From positions 1 to 22,209 of IMG/VR virus record IMGVR_UViG_3300035145_002507: a stretch of 22,209 nucleotides of DNA, one strand, 5' to 3'. Shown here piece after piece: positions 1 through 5,381 of this stretch. The position numbers were made by a program, and so were the translations under genes. The DNA comes from a virus. Under the pieces are notes generated by a model. The model did not search any database, had not been told where the DNA came from, and saw only the letters and a list, made by a program, of their open reading frames with translations. Within the stretch, counting starts at the first letter, position 1, and each line of letters opens with the position of its first letter.

Positions 1-227
1 TGTGTATGTTCTATTGAACGTTAGTATTTAGTGCCACACTTCTGTTGCTAGGCAGTGGCCGCCCCCTTAATTATGCTGCTAGAGCGTAACCAGAAGGTGC
101 AAAGTTATCGTTTGCATTTGTGTTTTGTAAACTTGCCTACCTGTCGAAACCTATTTCGCCCCCATAGTGTTTATGGTGGAGGCGTCCGGTACTGCCCCGG
201 AGTCCAAATACGCTTTGTAACGCTTAC
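1..227 (-). ncRNA. ssrA: tmRNA, circularly permuted two-piece type, probably reaching the left edge
   Basis: tmRNA rescues stalled ribosomes by adding a degradation tag. Read on the minus strand, the acceptor piece comes first (about 227-174) and ends in a CCA (176-174). A short spacer (173-164) follows, then the coding piece from 163. The acceptor stem is 7 bp, GGGGGCG (163-157) with CGCCUCC (184-178), and its third pair is G.U, the alanine identity element. A T-arm-like hairpin TCCGG/CCGGA with a 7-nt loop directly precedes the 3' acceptor strand. The conserved GGTTTCGACAGG lies at 151-140. The tag frame (115-71) reads ANDNFAPSGYALAA then TAA. GUUUAC near the 5' part of the coding piece can pair with GUAAGC at 227-222, a P2-like helix. 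Downstream of the tag, GCCAC/GTGGC complementarity could form a further stem or pseudoknot. The order acceptor-spacer-coding is the alphaproteobacterial permuted arrangement. The exact ends of the mature pieces are not visible, and the coding piece may continue past base 1. Confidence 0.92.
71..115 (-). other. tmRNA tag reading frame (ANDNFAPSGYALAA)
   Basis: Fourteen codons followed by TAA. With the alanine carried by the tmRNA, the appended tag would be A-ANDNFAPSGYALAA. The final ALAA is the classic ClpX/ClpA recognition end. The initial AND(N) part resembles the region that SspB binds in E. coli. It sits at the expected distance downstream of the conserved GGTTTCGAC block. Confidence 0.9.
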
Positions 228-231
228 AGAT

Positions 232-239
232 TATTTATA
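232..239 (-). promoter_or_regulatory. T4-type late promoter for the tmRNA
   Basis: The octamer TATAAATA, a perfect T4 late promoter core, starts immediately after the TAG stop (240-242) of the preceding gene. Initiation 6-7 nt downstream would place the transcript 5' end at about 227-226, just where the tmRNA acceptor piece begins. Confidence 0.65.
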
Positions 240-449
240 CTACCATTTGGGTATATTTGTCAAGTGTTTTTGTGCACGAACTGCATTTAATAGTCTTAAT
301 ACTTTTTGGCTGTTGTCCTTTGGTACCCAGCCGTTTTTTGTTTTAAATTGTTGTTTGCGTTCGTTAAGTTGAGCAAACTCTTGCCCAAGTAGTTTTTCTA
401 AGTATGTTAAATCATCATTACTTAGACTTGCTATTGCTTTACTTACCAT
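240..449 (-). CDS. hypothetical protein, 69 aa
   Basis: A small basic protein that I do not recognise. The start at 449 (MVSKAIASL) is chosen over an in-frame ATG at 503. A GGGAAG Shine-Dalgarno lies 7 nt before it, and the longer version would overlap the upstream gene by 65 nt. With the chosen start the overlap is 11 nt, typical of this genome. The middle is helical and charged (DDLTYLEKLLGQEF, then NERKQQFKTK), with a possible basic C-terminal helix. No signal peptide or membrane segment is seen. Its stop codon abuts the late promoter of the tmRNA gene, so it is the last protein gene before ssrA. It is real by spacing and frame conservation; the function is unknown. Confidence 0.65.
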   Translation of the reverse strand: MVSKAIASLSNDDLTYLEKLLGQEFAQLNERKQQFKTKNGWVPKDNSQKVLRLLNAVRAQKHLTNIPKW

Positions 450-636
450 AAGTTTCTTCCCAAAGTTTCTCAAAGTGTTCTCTACTATATACCATCCGTT
501 CATGATTTCCCCAAAGTCGTTTCATATAAGAGTCGTGTATACTCCATACAGTTTCTTCGTCATAATTGGGATTGATTAGATGGCCTTTTACTGCATAATG
601 CAGTTCGTTTGCGAACTTCCATTGTTCTTGTGTCAT
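439..636 (-). CDS. hypothetical protein, 65 aa
   Basis: A small soluble protein rich in aromatic and charged residues (three Trp in the second half: TVWSIHD, KRLWGN, EKLWEE). No family recognised. A GAGG Shine-Dalgarno lies 6 nt upstream of the ATG. It overlaps the next gene (start 449) by 11 nt, so the two are probably translated together. The 67-nt gap to the AlgH stop holds TGTAAC and GTTACA as inverted arms and a weak TAAATA run, but no convincing promoter or terminator. Confidence 0.65.
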   Translation of the reverse strand: MTQEQWKFANELHYAVKGHLINPNYDEETVWSIHDSYMKRLWGNHERMVYSREHFEKLWEETYGK

Positions 637-703
637 GTTAGCCTCACATTGTTATTGTAACTTTATTTACAGAACTGTTACAAAGTTGTACGCTAACATA
701 GTA

Positions 704-1249
704 TTAAAAATTGAGGAATTTTTCTGTTAAATTTTCTGCTGCAGTTTGAATTGCAGTGTCCCACTGCCTAGGTGGTTGAGTGTTCCACATTAAATCGTGA
801 CTGTAAGGACAATTGGTCCAACTACTACGTCCTTGTCGATGTAGTCCAACAATTTCATCTTCTAACTGTCCTGGTCCCCATTGACTGTTGCCAATTATAA
901 TACGCCAGTATTCAGGAAACTGTCCTAAATTAAAAACATTAATAATTGCTTTATCACGAGTAACACTTAATGTATCATTTAATTGTACTGTACTTGGAAT
1001 TTTAAAATCATTTGTATGTAAAACGTATGCATGATTTACTTCTACTGGTCCGCCATAATAAAGAGGAACATTTTTATGTAAACCCATTCCTTTACGTAAG
1101 CGTTCACTAACTTGATTATCAAGTTGTCTATTAACGACCCAGCCGCTAGCGCCATTCATTGAAAACTCGTTCATATAAATTACAGTCTTATTGAAACTGA
1201 CGTCACGCAATGTTGGCATGCTAACTAAAAATCTGTCTGCTAATTCCAT
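704..1249 (-). CDS. algH: YqgE/AlgH family protein (UPF0301, DUF179)
   Basis: At 181 aa it has the usual length of the family. The N-terminus ADRFLVSMPTLRDVSFNKTV matches the family opening (FL.AMP.L.D..F...V). GASGWVVNR (about residues 33-41) and YYGGPVEVNHAYVLH (about 64-78) match the two central conserved blocks (GA.G...N and GGPV......LH). The family is widespread in Proteobacteria. Its biochemical role is not settled, although AlgH was named as a transcriptional regulator of alginate genes in Pseudomonas. The ATG overlaps the stop of the upstream 53-aa gene (TAATG), so the pair is an operon driven from the promoter at 1432-1460. This looks like a host gene captured by the phage; identity is secure, function in the phage is not. 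Confidence 0.9.
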   Translation of the reverse strand: MELADRFLVSMPTLRDVSFNKTVIYMNEFSMNGASGWVVNRQLDNQVSERLRKGMGLHKNVPLYYGGPVEVNHAYVLHTNDFKIPSTVQLNDTLSVTRDKAIINVFNLGQFPEYWRIIIGNSQWGPGQLEDEIVGLHRQGRSSWTNCPYSHDLMWNTQPPRQWDTAIQTAAENLTEKFLNF

Positions 1250-1410
1250 TACTTTGTTAATTCACCTATTCGCTTATAACTATTTTGCAATTGCTCTTGA
1301 AGTTCTTGTACATTTTTTCTTAATATTTCATTTTCTTGAGTTAATGCTAATAGTTCACGACGGTATAATTCGTTGCCTGTCGGGTCTAGTGTTAGTCCGC
1401 TATTGTCCAT
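1249..1410 (-). CDS. coiled-coil mini-protein, 53 aa
   Basis: A short gene that length-based ORF listing easily misses. It reads MDNSGLTLDPTGNEL followed by a helix with leucine/isoleucine heptads (residues about 15-48, including LLALTQENEILRKNV and ELQEQLQNSYKRI), so a parallel dimeric coiled coil is likely. Support: a perfect GGAGG Shine-Dalgarno at 1420-1424, 9 nt before the ATG; a sigma70-like promoter at the right distance; and a TAATG overlap with algH. SlyX and ZapB-type proteins have a similar look, but no specific family is recognised. The translational coupling suggests it works with, or is made in proportion to, AlgH. Confidence 0.75.
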   Translation of the reverse strand: MDNSGLTLDPTGNELYRRELLALTQENEILRKNVQELQEQLQNSYKRIGELTK

Positions 1411-1431
1411 AAACAAGTACCTCCGTGTACA

Positions 1432-1460
1432 AGTATATTTATCGTATTAAATTTTGTCAA
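1432..1460 (-). promoter_or_regulatory. sigma70-like promoter with overlapping late octamer, upstream of the 53-aa gene and algH
   Basis: TTGACA (1455-1460), a 17-bp spacer and TATACT (1432-1437). The spacer end and -10 overlap the late-type octamer GATAAATA (1436-1443). The unit could therefore be transcribed both by unmodified host polymerase and by the late machinery. The -35 sits directly behind the T-run of the preceding terminator. Confidence 0.75.
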
Positions 1461-1461
1461 G

Positions 1462-1488
1462 AAAAAAGACGTCCTAGACCGGGCGTCT
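1462..1488 (-). terminator. rho-independent terminator after the DUF1127 unit
   Basis: On the minus strand, AGACGCC-CGGTCTA-GG(A)CGTCT forms a stem with one bulge, followed by TTTTTT. On the plus strand the same hairpin is followed by CTTTTT, so it might work both ways. It lies after the stop at 1516 and abuts the next promoter. Confidence 0.75.
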
Positions 1489-1515
1489 CTTTTTAGTTTG
1501 TTGTTATGTGGCAAA

Positions 1516-1695
1516 TTATTTTGCTTGTCTTAGTTTTGCAACTTGCATCATACAAGCCTTTGCTTCTTTATGTAACCCTTGACGTGATAATTCTGATGCT
1601 GCTCTTGCATAACCTGCTACTTCACAGAAGTTCCAAAAACCTCTGCCAAATCCTTTAAATGGATTTACGATTGTGTTCATTACTAGTGTACTCAT
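1516..1695 (-). CDS. small protein partnered with DUF1127, 59 aa
   Basis: MSTLVMNTIVNPFKG start at 1695. It is preferred to the in-frame ATG at 1704 because AAGGA would lie 1-2 nt from the latter but 8-9 nt from the former, and because the start then overlaps the DUF1127 stop as TAATG. The second half (ARAASELSRQGLHKEAKACMMQVAKLR) resembles short alphaproteobacterial proteins of the type A.ELAR.G..EEAR..M..L that often accompany DUF1127 domains. That is a resemblance from memory, not a family assignment. The first half is Gly/Phe-rich (FKGFGRGFWNF). Followed by a rho-independent terminator, so it ends the transcription unit. Confidence 0.7.
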   Translation of the reverse strand: MSTLVMNTIVNPFKGFGRGFWNFCEVAGYARAASELSRQGLHKEAKACMMQVAKLRQAK

Positions 1696-1946
1696 TACAC
1701 CCATCCTTTTAAGTTGTTGTTTGTTTCTGCAAATCTTTTATAATCTGCATCTTCGTGTGCGATAGCCCAAATGTCTCCACGTGCTAAACCAATATCGTTT
1801 AGTTCACGATCACTTAATCTAGACAGTTCTTTTATTGTTGCTTTAACTCTTTTAGCATGAGCATAACTTCTTTTTAGATCACGGAAGAAGTCTAGTATTG
1901 CACTGATGTGTAATGCATTGCTTGCTGCAATAATTGCTTGTGTCAT
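1695..1946 (-). CDS. DUF1127 (YjiS-like) small protein, 83 aa
   Basis: The core ELSRLSDRELNDIGLARGDIWAIAH (residues about 40-64) is the DUF1127 signature: an arginine/leucine-rich motif with L.DIG..R.DI. This family is very abundant in Alphaproteobacteria. Some members there affect phosphate and carbon metabolism and RNA turnover. The N-terminal 35 residues contain a basic helix (FFRDLKRSYAHAKRVKATIK) that could bind RNA or DNA. The Shine-Dalgarno is weak (AGAG-type purine run before ATG). The 132-nt upstream gap contains a possible TTGAGT...TGTTAA pair with poor spacing and no good terminator. Presence in a phage suggests capture from, and regulatory action in, an alphaproteobacterial host. 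Confidence 0.88.
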   Translation of the reverse strand: MTQAIIAASNALHISAILDFFRDLKRSYAHAKRVKATIKELSRLSDRELNDIGLARGDIWAIAHEDADYKRFAETNNNLKGWV

Positions 1947-2078
1947 TTTTTTCTCTTTCTATGTATATATATGTGTATTATCGAACTTCTCTTGTTCTTC
2001 ATACTTATTTAACACATAAAACCAAGAAAATCACTCAAGATTTTTGCATTCTCGATATGCACAAATTGCATAGCTAAT

Positions 2079-2903
2079 TTATTGATTGAATAATGTACGA
2101 ATACTTTCAGGATCGTCTAGTGTGAATGGTGATTTATCTTTTGTAACAATTTTACCACCACATACTAAATCAACTTTACGTGCTTGAATTTCTTCGCCAA
2201 CGGCTGCACTTGCTCTACGGCTAGTTGCACCAGTTGAGTCGCCGGCTGGTTTAAAACGTATTTCCATTTTAACTTCACCGTTAAATTTAGGAACACCTAA
2301 ATTAAAAATATCTTTGCCCATGTAAAACAATCCACGGCTACCAACTTGGATGTAATACACGCCCTTTGAGTTATATAGGTTAGCAATAAAGTTAGGACCT
2401 GCGGTTACCATTTGCTGAATTGCTCGCTGATAACCTTCGTTTTTCATCTCTTCTTTGGTGTTATACTCTGCTACAAAAGGAACACCTTTAAGGGCTTGTT
2501 GATGCAATGCTACTGGTTCACGTGTTGCAATTTCATCTAAGTAAGCATCAATTGCCGACTTGCGGTTTTGTAATGCAACTTGAGCAATTTGTAAATCTTC
2601 TGGTTCTACTTTTTCTAAGGCTTTCTTACTAGGAATAAATTCACCACTTTGTTTATTGTACGCCATTAGAAAACTACCCATTGTGTCGCTAGGCCCTGAT
2701 TTACATTCTACTAAAAACGGCTTACCATTGAGCGTGGCTTCAATATCAGCAGGATCAGCGGCACTATATGCAGCACCGCCTGATTTAGTTAATTGTAATA
2801 TAGGAAGTTGTGCATCTACGATTGCTTTTGCAACACGGTTTTCGTAATCAACACCTGCTTGTCCGACGCCCTCATCTAGGTCTAGTAATTCATTTGCTCT
2901 CAT
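2079..2903 (-). CDS. PD-(D/E)XK nuclease-like protein, 274 aa
   Basis: Residues about 50-70 read DPADIEATLNGKPFLVECKSG. This is an Asp (D53), a short beta hairpin, then E66-C-K68, matching the D...ExK metal-binding core of PD-(D/E)XK nucleases in the Holliday-resolvase/restriction style, where the nuclease recognises its own fold with a LVE.K strand. The rest (a helical stretch 90-135 and a beta-rich second half with YYIQVGSRGLFYMG) is not recognised. A late-type promoter (GATAAATA, 2926-2933) stands 22 nt before the ATG, with CAGGAA as Shine-Dalgarno. No nuclease partner or methylase is seen nearby. It could be a packaging, recombination or DNA-degradation enzyme; the fold call is moderate, the role is unknown. 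Confidence 0.6.
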   Translation of the reverse strand: MRANELLDLDEGVGQAGVDYENRVAKAIVDAQLPILQLTKSGGAAYSAADPADIEATLNGKPFLVECKSGPSDTMGSFLMAYNKQSGEFIPSKKALEKVEPEDLQIAQVALQNRKSAIDAYLDEIATREPVALHQQALKGVPFVAEYNTKEEMKNEGYQRAIQQMVTAGPNFIANLYNSKGVYYIQVGSRGLFYMGKDIFNLGVPKFNGEVKMEIRFKPAGDSTGATSRRASAAVGEEIQARKVDLVCGGKIVTKDKSPFTLDDPESIRTLFNQ

Positions 2904-2925
2904 TAAAATATTCCTGTATTAAGAA

Positions 2926-2933
2926 TATTTATC
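2926..2933 (-). promoter_or_regulatory. T4-type late promoter upstream of the PD-(D/E)XK-like gene
   Basis: GATAAATA overlaps the TGA stop (2932-2934) of the GMP reductase gene. Initiation 6 nt downstream leaves a leader of about 17 nt that contains the Shine-Dalgarno. Confidence 0.55.
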
Positions 2934-4128
2934 ACATTTTAGTGGTTGTACTTTCATATACACGATTGAATTGATTGTTAACACGAACGAATGTTGTACA
3001 CTTACTAAGTTGTTTCAATGTAGGTGCACCAACATAAGTGCAAGTACTGCGAATACCACCTAAGATATTTTGTACTGTTGCTGCAACTGCCCCACGATAC
3101 GGAACAAGTACTTCACGTCCTTCACTACTGCGATAATCTTTTAGACCGCCAAAATGTTTAGTATTTGCTGCATCGCTGCTCATACCGTAAAACTTTACAA
3201 ACTTTTTTTCTTCGAACTCAGGACGCATCGGTGGCTCAATTTCGCCAGATTCGATTTGTTCTTGTATCTTTTTTATTTCTTCTTCTGGCATTTCCGGAGG
3301 ATATGGTGGTTGTACTGCTCTGCCGGTTTCATGTGTTTGCTTAATTACTTCGCCGCCGCCTTCATCGTGTCCAGCAAGCATACCACCGAGCATTACAAAG
3401 TCAGCACCAGCAGCAAATGCTTTAGCCACATCACCAGGACAAGTACAGCCGCCGTCAGCAATAATATGACCGCCAAGACCATGAGCGGCGTCTGCGCATT
3501 CAATAACAGCAGATAACTGAGGATAACCAACACCAGTTTGGATACGAGTAGTACAAACACTGCCAGGACCAATACCAACTTTAACAATATCTGCGCCATT
3601 TAAGATTAACTCCTGTGTTTGGTCTGCAGTAACTACATTACCTGCAATGATTACAACATTTGGATAGTCCGTGCGGAATTGTTTTACATAATTTACAAAA
3701 CGTTCGCTATAGCCATTTGCTACATCAATACAAACATATTTCAACCGTTCGCCAACTTCTTTATAAACTATATCAAATTTATTTCTGTCAGAATCTTTAA
3801 TACCGATACTCATTGCAACATTAGAAGTACGATCACTGATACCCTCTCCAAAATATGCAATTAACTCATCGGATGTATATGTTTTTACAAGGCAAGTAAA
3901 CAATCCGCCTGTTGCCATTATATCTGCTTGTTTAAATGTACCAACTCCATCCATGTTACTACCCATAATAGGAATACCATAATAATGAATATTTTCTGAC
4001 TCGTTGCTATAGTTTACAAAATTAAATTCTCTATTTAAGTCTACTTCTTTACGTGAGCCAAGTGTGCTACGCTTCGGACGAATCAAGACATCGCCATAAT
4101 CCAAAAGGATTTCGTTTTCAATTCTCAT
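2932..4128 (-). CDS. guaC: GMP reductase (IMPDH/GMPR family), 398 aa
   Basis: GMP reductase converts GMP to IMP and ammonia with NADPH, linking guanine to adenine nucleotide pools. The catalytic loop [11 protein letters not shown] (185-195, Cys192, Thr194) is followed by [24 protein letters not shown] and [26 protein letters not shown]. These track the GuaC branch of the family rather than IMPDH. The C-terminal YGMSS (314-318), [12 protein letters not shown] and KCTTFVRV also match GuaC. No CBS domains are present, as expected for GMPR. At 398 aa it is longer than the roughly 345 aa of E. coli GuaC, because of a Pro/Glu-rich insert at about 260-309 in the flap region just before FYGMSS. It starts 3 nt after the ClpS stop. 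With NrdAB it points to phage control of nucleotide supply. Confidence 0.92.
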   Translation of the reverse strand: MRIENEILLDYGDVLIRPKRSTLGSRKEVDLNREFNFVNYSNESENIHYYGIPIMGSNMDGVGTFKQADIMATGGLFTCLVKTYTSDELIAYFGEGISDRTSNVAMSIGIKDSDRNKFDIVYKEVGERLKYVCIDVANGYSERFVNYVKQFRTDYPNVVIIAGNVVTADQTQELILNGADIVKVGIGPGSVCTTRIQTGVGYPQLSAVIECADAAHGLGGHIIADGGCTCPGDVAKAFAAGADFVMLGGMLAGHDEGGGEVIKQTHETGRAVQPPYPPEMPEEEIKKIQEQIESGEIEPPMRPEFEEKKFVKFYGMSSDAANTKHFGGLKDYRSSEGREVLVPYRGAVAATVQNILGGIRSTCTYVGAPTLKQLSKCTTFVRVNNQFNRVYESTTTKM

Positions 4129-4131
4129 TGT

Positions 4132-4431
4132 TTACTCTTCTTCTATTTTAAATGATAGTGGGAAGCCGTTAGTACGACTCACTAGTGTTGCTTCATGAAC
4201 TTTTTGTTCTGCTATTTCGTAAAAATAAATTCCAGCAATACCTTTTCCGTTATTATGCACTTCCATAGTAACTTGTTCTGCTTCTACAGCAGACTTGTTA
4301 AAAATTGCTATTAGTAATTCAATAACAAACTGCATTGGAGTTTGATTATCGTTTAGTAAAATAACTTTGTATTTACTAGGCGTAGTGAAACTAATTGTTG
4401 TATCTTCGGTTACTGAAAGTTGTGTGCTCAT
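4132..4431 (-). CDS. clpS: ClpS, Clp protease adaptor, 99 aa
   Basis: ClpS binds the N-domain of ClpA, delivers N-degron substrates and suppresses ClpAP degradation of ssrA-tagged proteins. The signature is clear: YKVILLNDNQTPMQFVIELL (21-40), then MEVHNNGKG (56-64) and YEIAEQKV (71-78), closing with PLSFKIEE. N-degron pocket residues are present (Asn27, Asp28, Met33 gate, His59). Residue 29 is Asn where the E. coli motif LNDDYTPM has Asp. The extended N-terminal arm (about 17 residues, S/T-rich) is the part that regulates ClpA in other ClpS proteins. A GNRA-capped hairpin lies between it and hsp20. The Shine-Dalgarno is weak (GGAA), so it may depend on read-through from hsp20. Confidence 0.92.
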   Translation of the reverse strand: MSTQLSVTEDTTISFTTPSKYKVILLNDNQTPMQFVIELLIAIFNKSAVEAEQVTMEVHNNGKGIAGIYFYEIAEQKVHEATLVSRTNGFPLSFKIEEE

Positions 4432-4448
4432 ATCTATTCCAAATCAGA

Positions 4449-4468
4449 GGGGCTAGTTGCCTAGCCCC
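4449..4468 (-). terminator. strong hairpin between hsp20 and clpS (attenuator or mRNA-end stabiliser)
   Basis: GGGGCTAG-GCAA-CTAGCCCC: an 8-bp perfect stem closed by a GNRA-type tetraloop. It is followed on the minus strand by TCTGATTTGG, not a T-run, so it is not a standard terminator. It starts 10 nt after the hsp20 stop codon. Confidence 0.55.
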
Positions 4469-4477
4469 CCGGGTGTA

Positions 4478-4912
4478 TTACTTTACATATTCAATTTCAA
4501 TTTTGCGAGGTTTCTTCTCTTCTGGAATAATACGCTCTAGTTCAATATAAAGCATACCGTTTTCCATACGAGCACCATTTACTACTACATCATCCGCAAG
4601 TGTAAATTTACGTTCAAATCTACGCTGTGCAACACCTTTGTGAATATATGTCCATTCAGGCTGTTCCACTTCTTGTGGTGTGTAACGTATCGCTAGTACA
4701 CCGTCTGCGACTTCAATATCTAAATCCTCCAAAGTTACTCCGGCAACTGCCATTTCAATTTGGAAGTTCTCTTCCTGTTGGATAATATTGTAAGGGGGGT
4801 ATCCTGTGTTATTTGAGTGTTCTACATATCTGAACATATCATCAAATATTCTGTCAAATCCAACACTGTGTGGTGTGAGTTTATTCAAGTCGAATGTTGT
4901 TAGTCTTGTCAT
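4478..4912 (-). CDS. Hsp20/alpha-crystallin small heat-shock protein, 144 aa
   Basis: An ATP-independent holdase of the IbpA type. The alpha-crystallin domain spans about 38-128: YPPYNIIQQEENFQIEMAVAG at the start, DLDIEVADGVLAIRY, then RRFERKFTLADDVVVNGARMENGMLYIELER. The oligomerising C-terminal I-x-I is present as IEI (138-140). Length is normal for the family. Small Hsp20 genes are known in T4-like marine phages. It has its own promoter region: a sigma70-like promoter just behind the bS21 stop, a leader of about 175 nt, a late-type octamer inside that leader, and a hairpin able to cover the Shine-Dalgarno AAGGAG. ClpS and GMP reductase follow closely. Confidence 0.94.
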   Translation of the reverse strand: MTRLTTFDLNKLTPHSVGFDRIFDDMFRYVEHSNNTGYPPYNIIQQEENFQIEMAVAGVTLEDLDIEVADGVLAIRYTPQEVEQPEWTYIHKGVAQRRFERKFTLADDVVVNGARMENGMLYIELERIIPEEKKPRKIEIEYVK

Positions 4913-4919
4913 TTTGTTT

Positions 4920-4935
4920 CTCCTTATAAAAGCAA
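4920..4935 (-). promoter_or_regulatory. ROSE-like hairpin over the hsp20 Shine-Dalgarno
   Basis: On the minus strand UUGCUU (4935-4930) can pair with AAGGAG (4925-4920) across the loop UUAU, with a central G.G opposition. UUGCU facing AGGAG with a G.G pair is the hallmark of ROSE RNA thermometers upstream of small heat-shock genes. The stem is only 6 pairs and AT-rich sequence makes chance matches easy, so this is a candidate. Confidence 0.35.
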
Positions 4936-4972
4936 GATTAATGTTATGGACCCTTCATAGGCATCCAATGTT

Positions 4973-4980
4973 TATTTATG
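4973..4980 (-). promoter_or_regulatory. late-type octamer in the hsp20 leader
   Basis: CATAAATA, 60 nt before the hsp20 ATG, matching the NATAAATA late pattern seen elsewhere in the window. It lies directly after the hairpin at 4983-5004. Confidence 0.45.
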
Positions 4981-4982
4981 TC

Positions 4983-5004
4983 GGAGGGCTAACCGTGGCC
5001 CTCC
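4983..5004 (-). other. hairpin in the hsp20 leader
   Basis: GGAGGGC and GCCCTCC form a perfect 7-bp stem with an 8-nt loop. There is no T-run after it on the minus strand; CATAAATA follows immediately. It may be a factor-independent pause site or a structural part of the leader. Confidence 0.5.
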
Positions 5005-5101
5005 ACGTGCTTATTAGGTAGCAACCCCAGTCTTATTAAATTGTTAAAAATGTTTTTGTTTAAGTTTTTCTTTTCGTGTTGGTGTTTTTTCTTATATAAT
5101 T

Positions 5102-5130
5102 AATATAGTACTGACAACAACAATTGTCAA
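5102..5130 (-). promoter_or_regulatory. sigma70-like promoter for hsp20
   Basis: TTGACA (5125-5130), a 17-bp spacer and TATATT (5102-5107). The -35 begins 2 nt after the TAG stop of bS21. The predicted transcript would carry a leader of about 175-180 nt, unusually long for this compact genome. Confidence 0.8.
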
Positions 5131-5132
5131 GA

Positions 5133-5381
5133 CTAGTAGCCGTATTTTTCTTTATTTTTTTCTACTTGTTTTAACCAACGCTTACGAGCCGCTGCTTTTT
5201 CTTTTTTCTTTTTTAAACTAGGCTTTTCATAAAATTCTTTATCACGCATGTCTTTAAATAGACCTTCGTTATTGCACATCTTTTTTAGTTTACGCATTGC
5301 ACGATTAACATCGTTATTACGAACTTCAACATGTAATCCACGTTTAAGTTGCTGTTCTTCATTTGGATTTCTTCTAGGCAT
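5133..5381 (-). CDS. rpsU: ribosomal protein bS21, 82 aa
   Basis: bS21 sits on the 30S platform beside the anti-Shine-Dalgarno end of 16S rRNA. The core VEVRNNDVNRAMRKLKKMCNNEGLFKDMRDKEFYEKPSLKKKKEKAAARKR (about 18-68) follows the bS21 pattern: V...E....ALR.FKR.C...G.....R.REFYEKP...RKRK..A..KR. Compared with the 71-aa E. coli protein it has about 12 extra N-terminal residues (PRRNPNEEQQLK) and a YGY end. Its ATG lies inside the last codons of IF-3 (8-nt overlap), and the Shine-Dalgarno GAGGA is made of IF-3 coding sequence, so the two are translationally coupled. Phage-encoded bS21 is known from marine viruses, including pelagiphages. Confidence 0.94.
   Translation of the reverse strand: MPRRNPNEEQQLKRGLHVEVRNNDVNRAMRKLKKMCNNEGLFKDMRDKEFYEKPSLKKKKEKAAARKRWLKQVEKNKEKYGY

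Noticed and set aside
164-240. A tRNA gene suggested by the CCA end and T-arm-like hairpin
   Set aside because: No D-arm or anticodon arm; the sequence pairs with the downstream GGGGGCG as the tmRNA acceptor piece.
55-372. Plus-strand ORF of 105 aa across the tmRNA region
   Set aside because: It is antisense to the tmRNA and the adjacent small gene; no Shine-Dalgarno, Cys/Leu/Phe-rich shadow composition.
2056-2072. TATGCA/TGCATA hairpin after the PD-(D/E)XK-like gene
   Set aside because: Only 6 AT-rich pairs and no T-run following; not convincing as a terminator.
1947-2078. TTGAGT with TGTTAA as a promoter for DUF1127
   Set aside because: Poor -10 match and 17/18 nt ambiguity compared with the eight clean promoters; left unassigned.
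3393-3599. Second minus-strand reading frame inside the GMP reductase gene
   Set aside because: Low-complexity Leu/Val translation in an alternate frame of a clearly conserved gene; a shadow.
4944-4964. Six-codon ORF (MPMKGP) in the hsp20 leader
   Set aside because: No Shine-Dalgarno and easily explained by chance.
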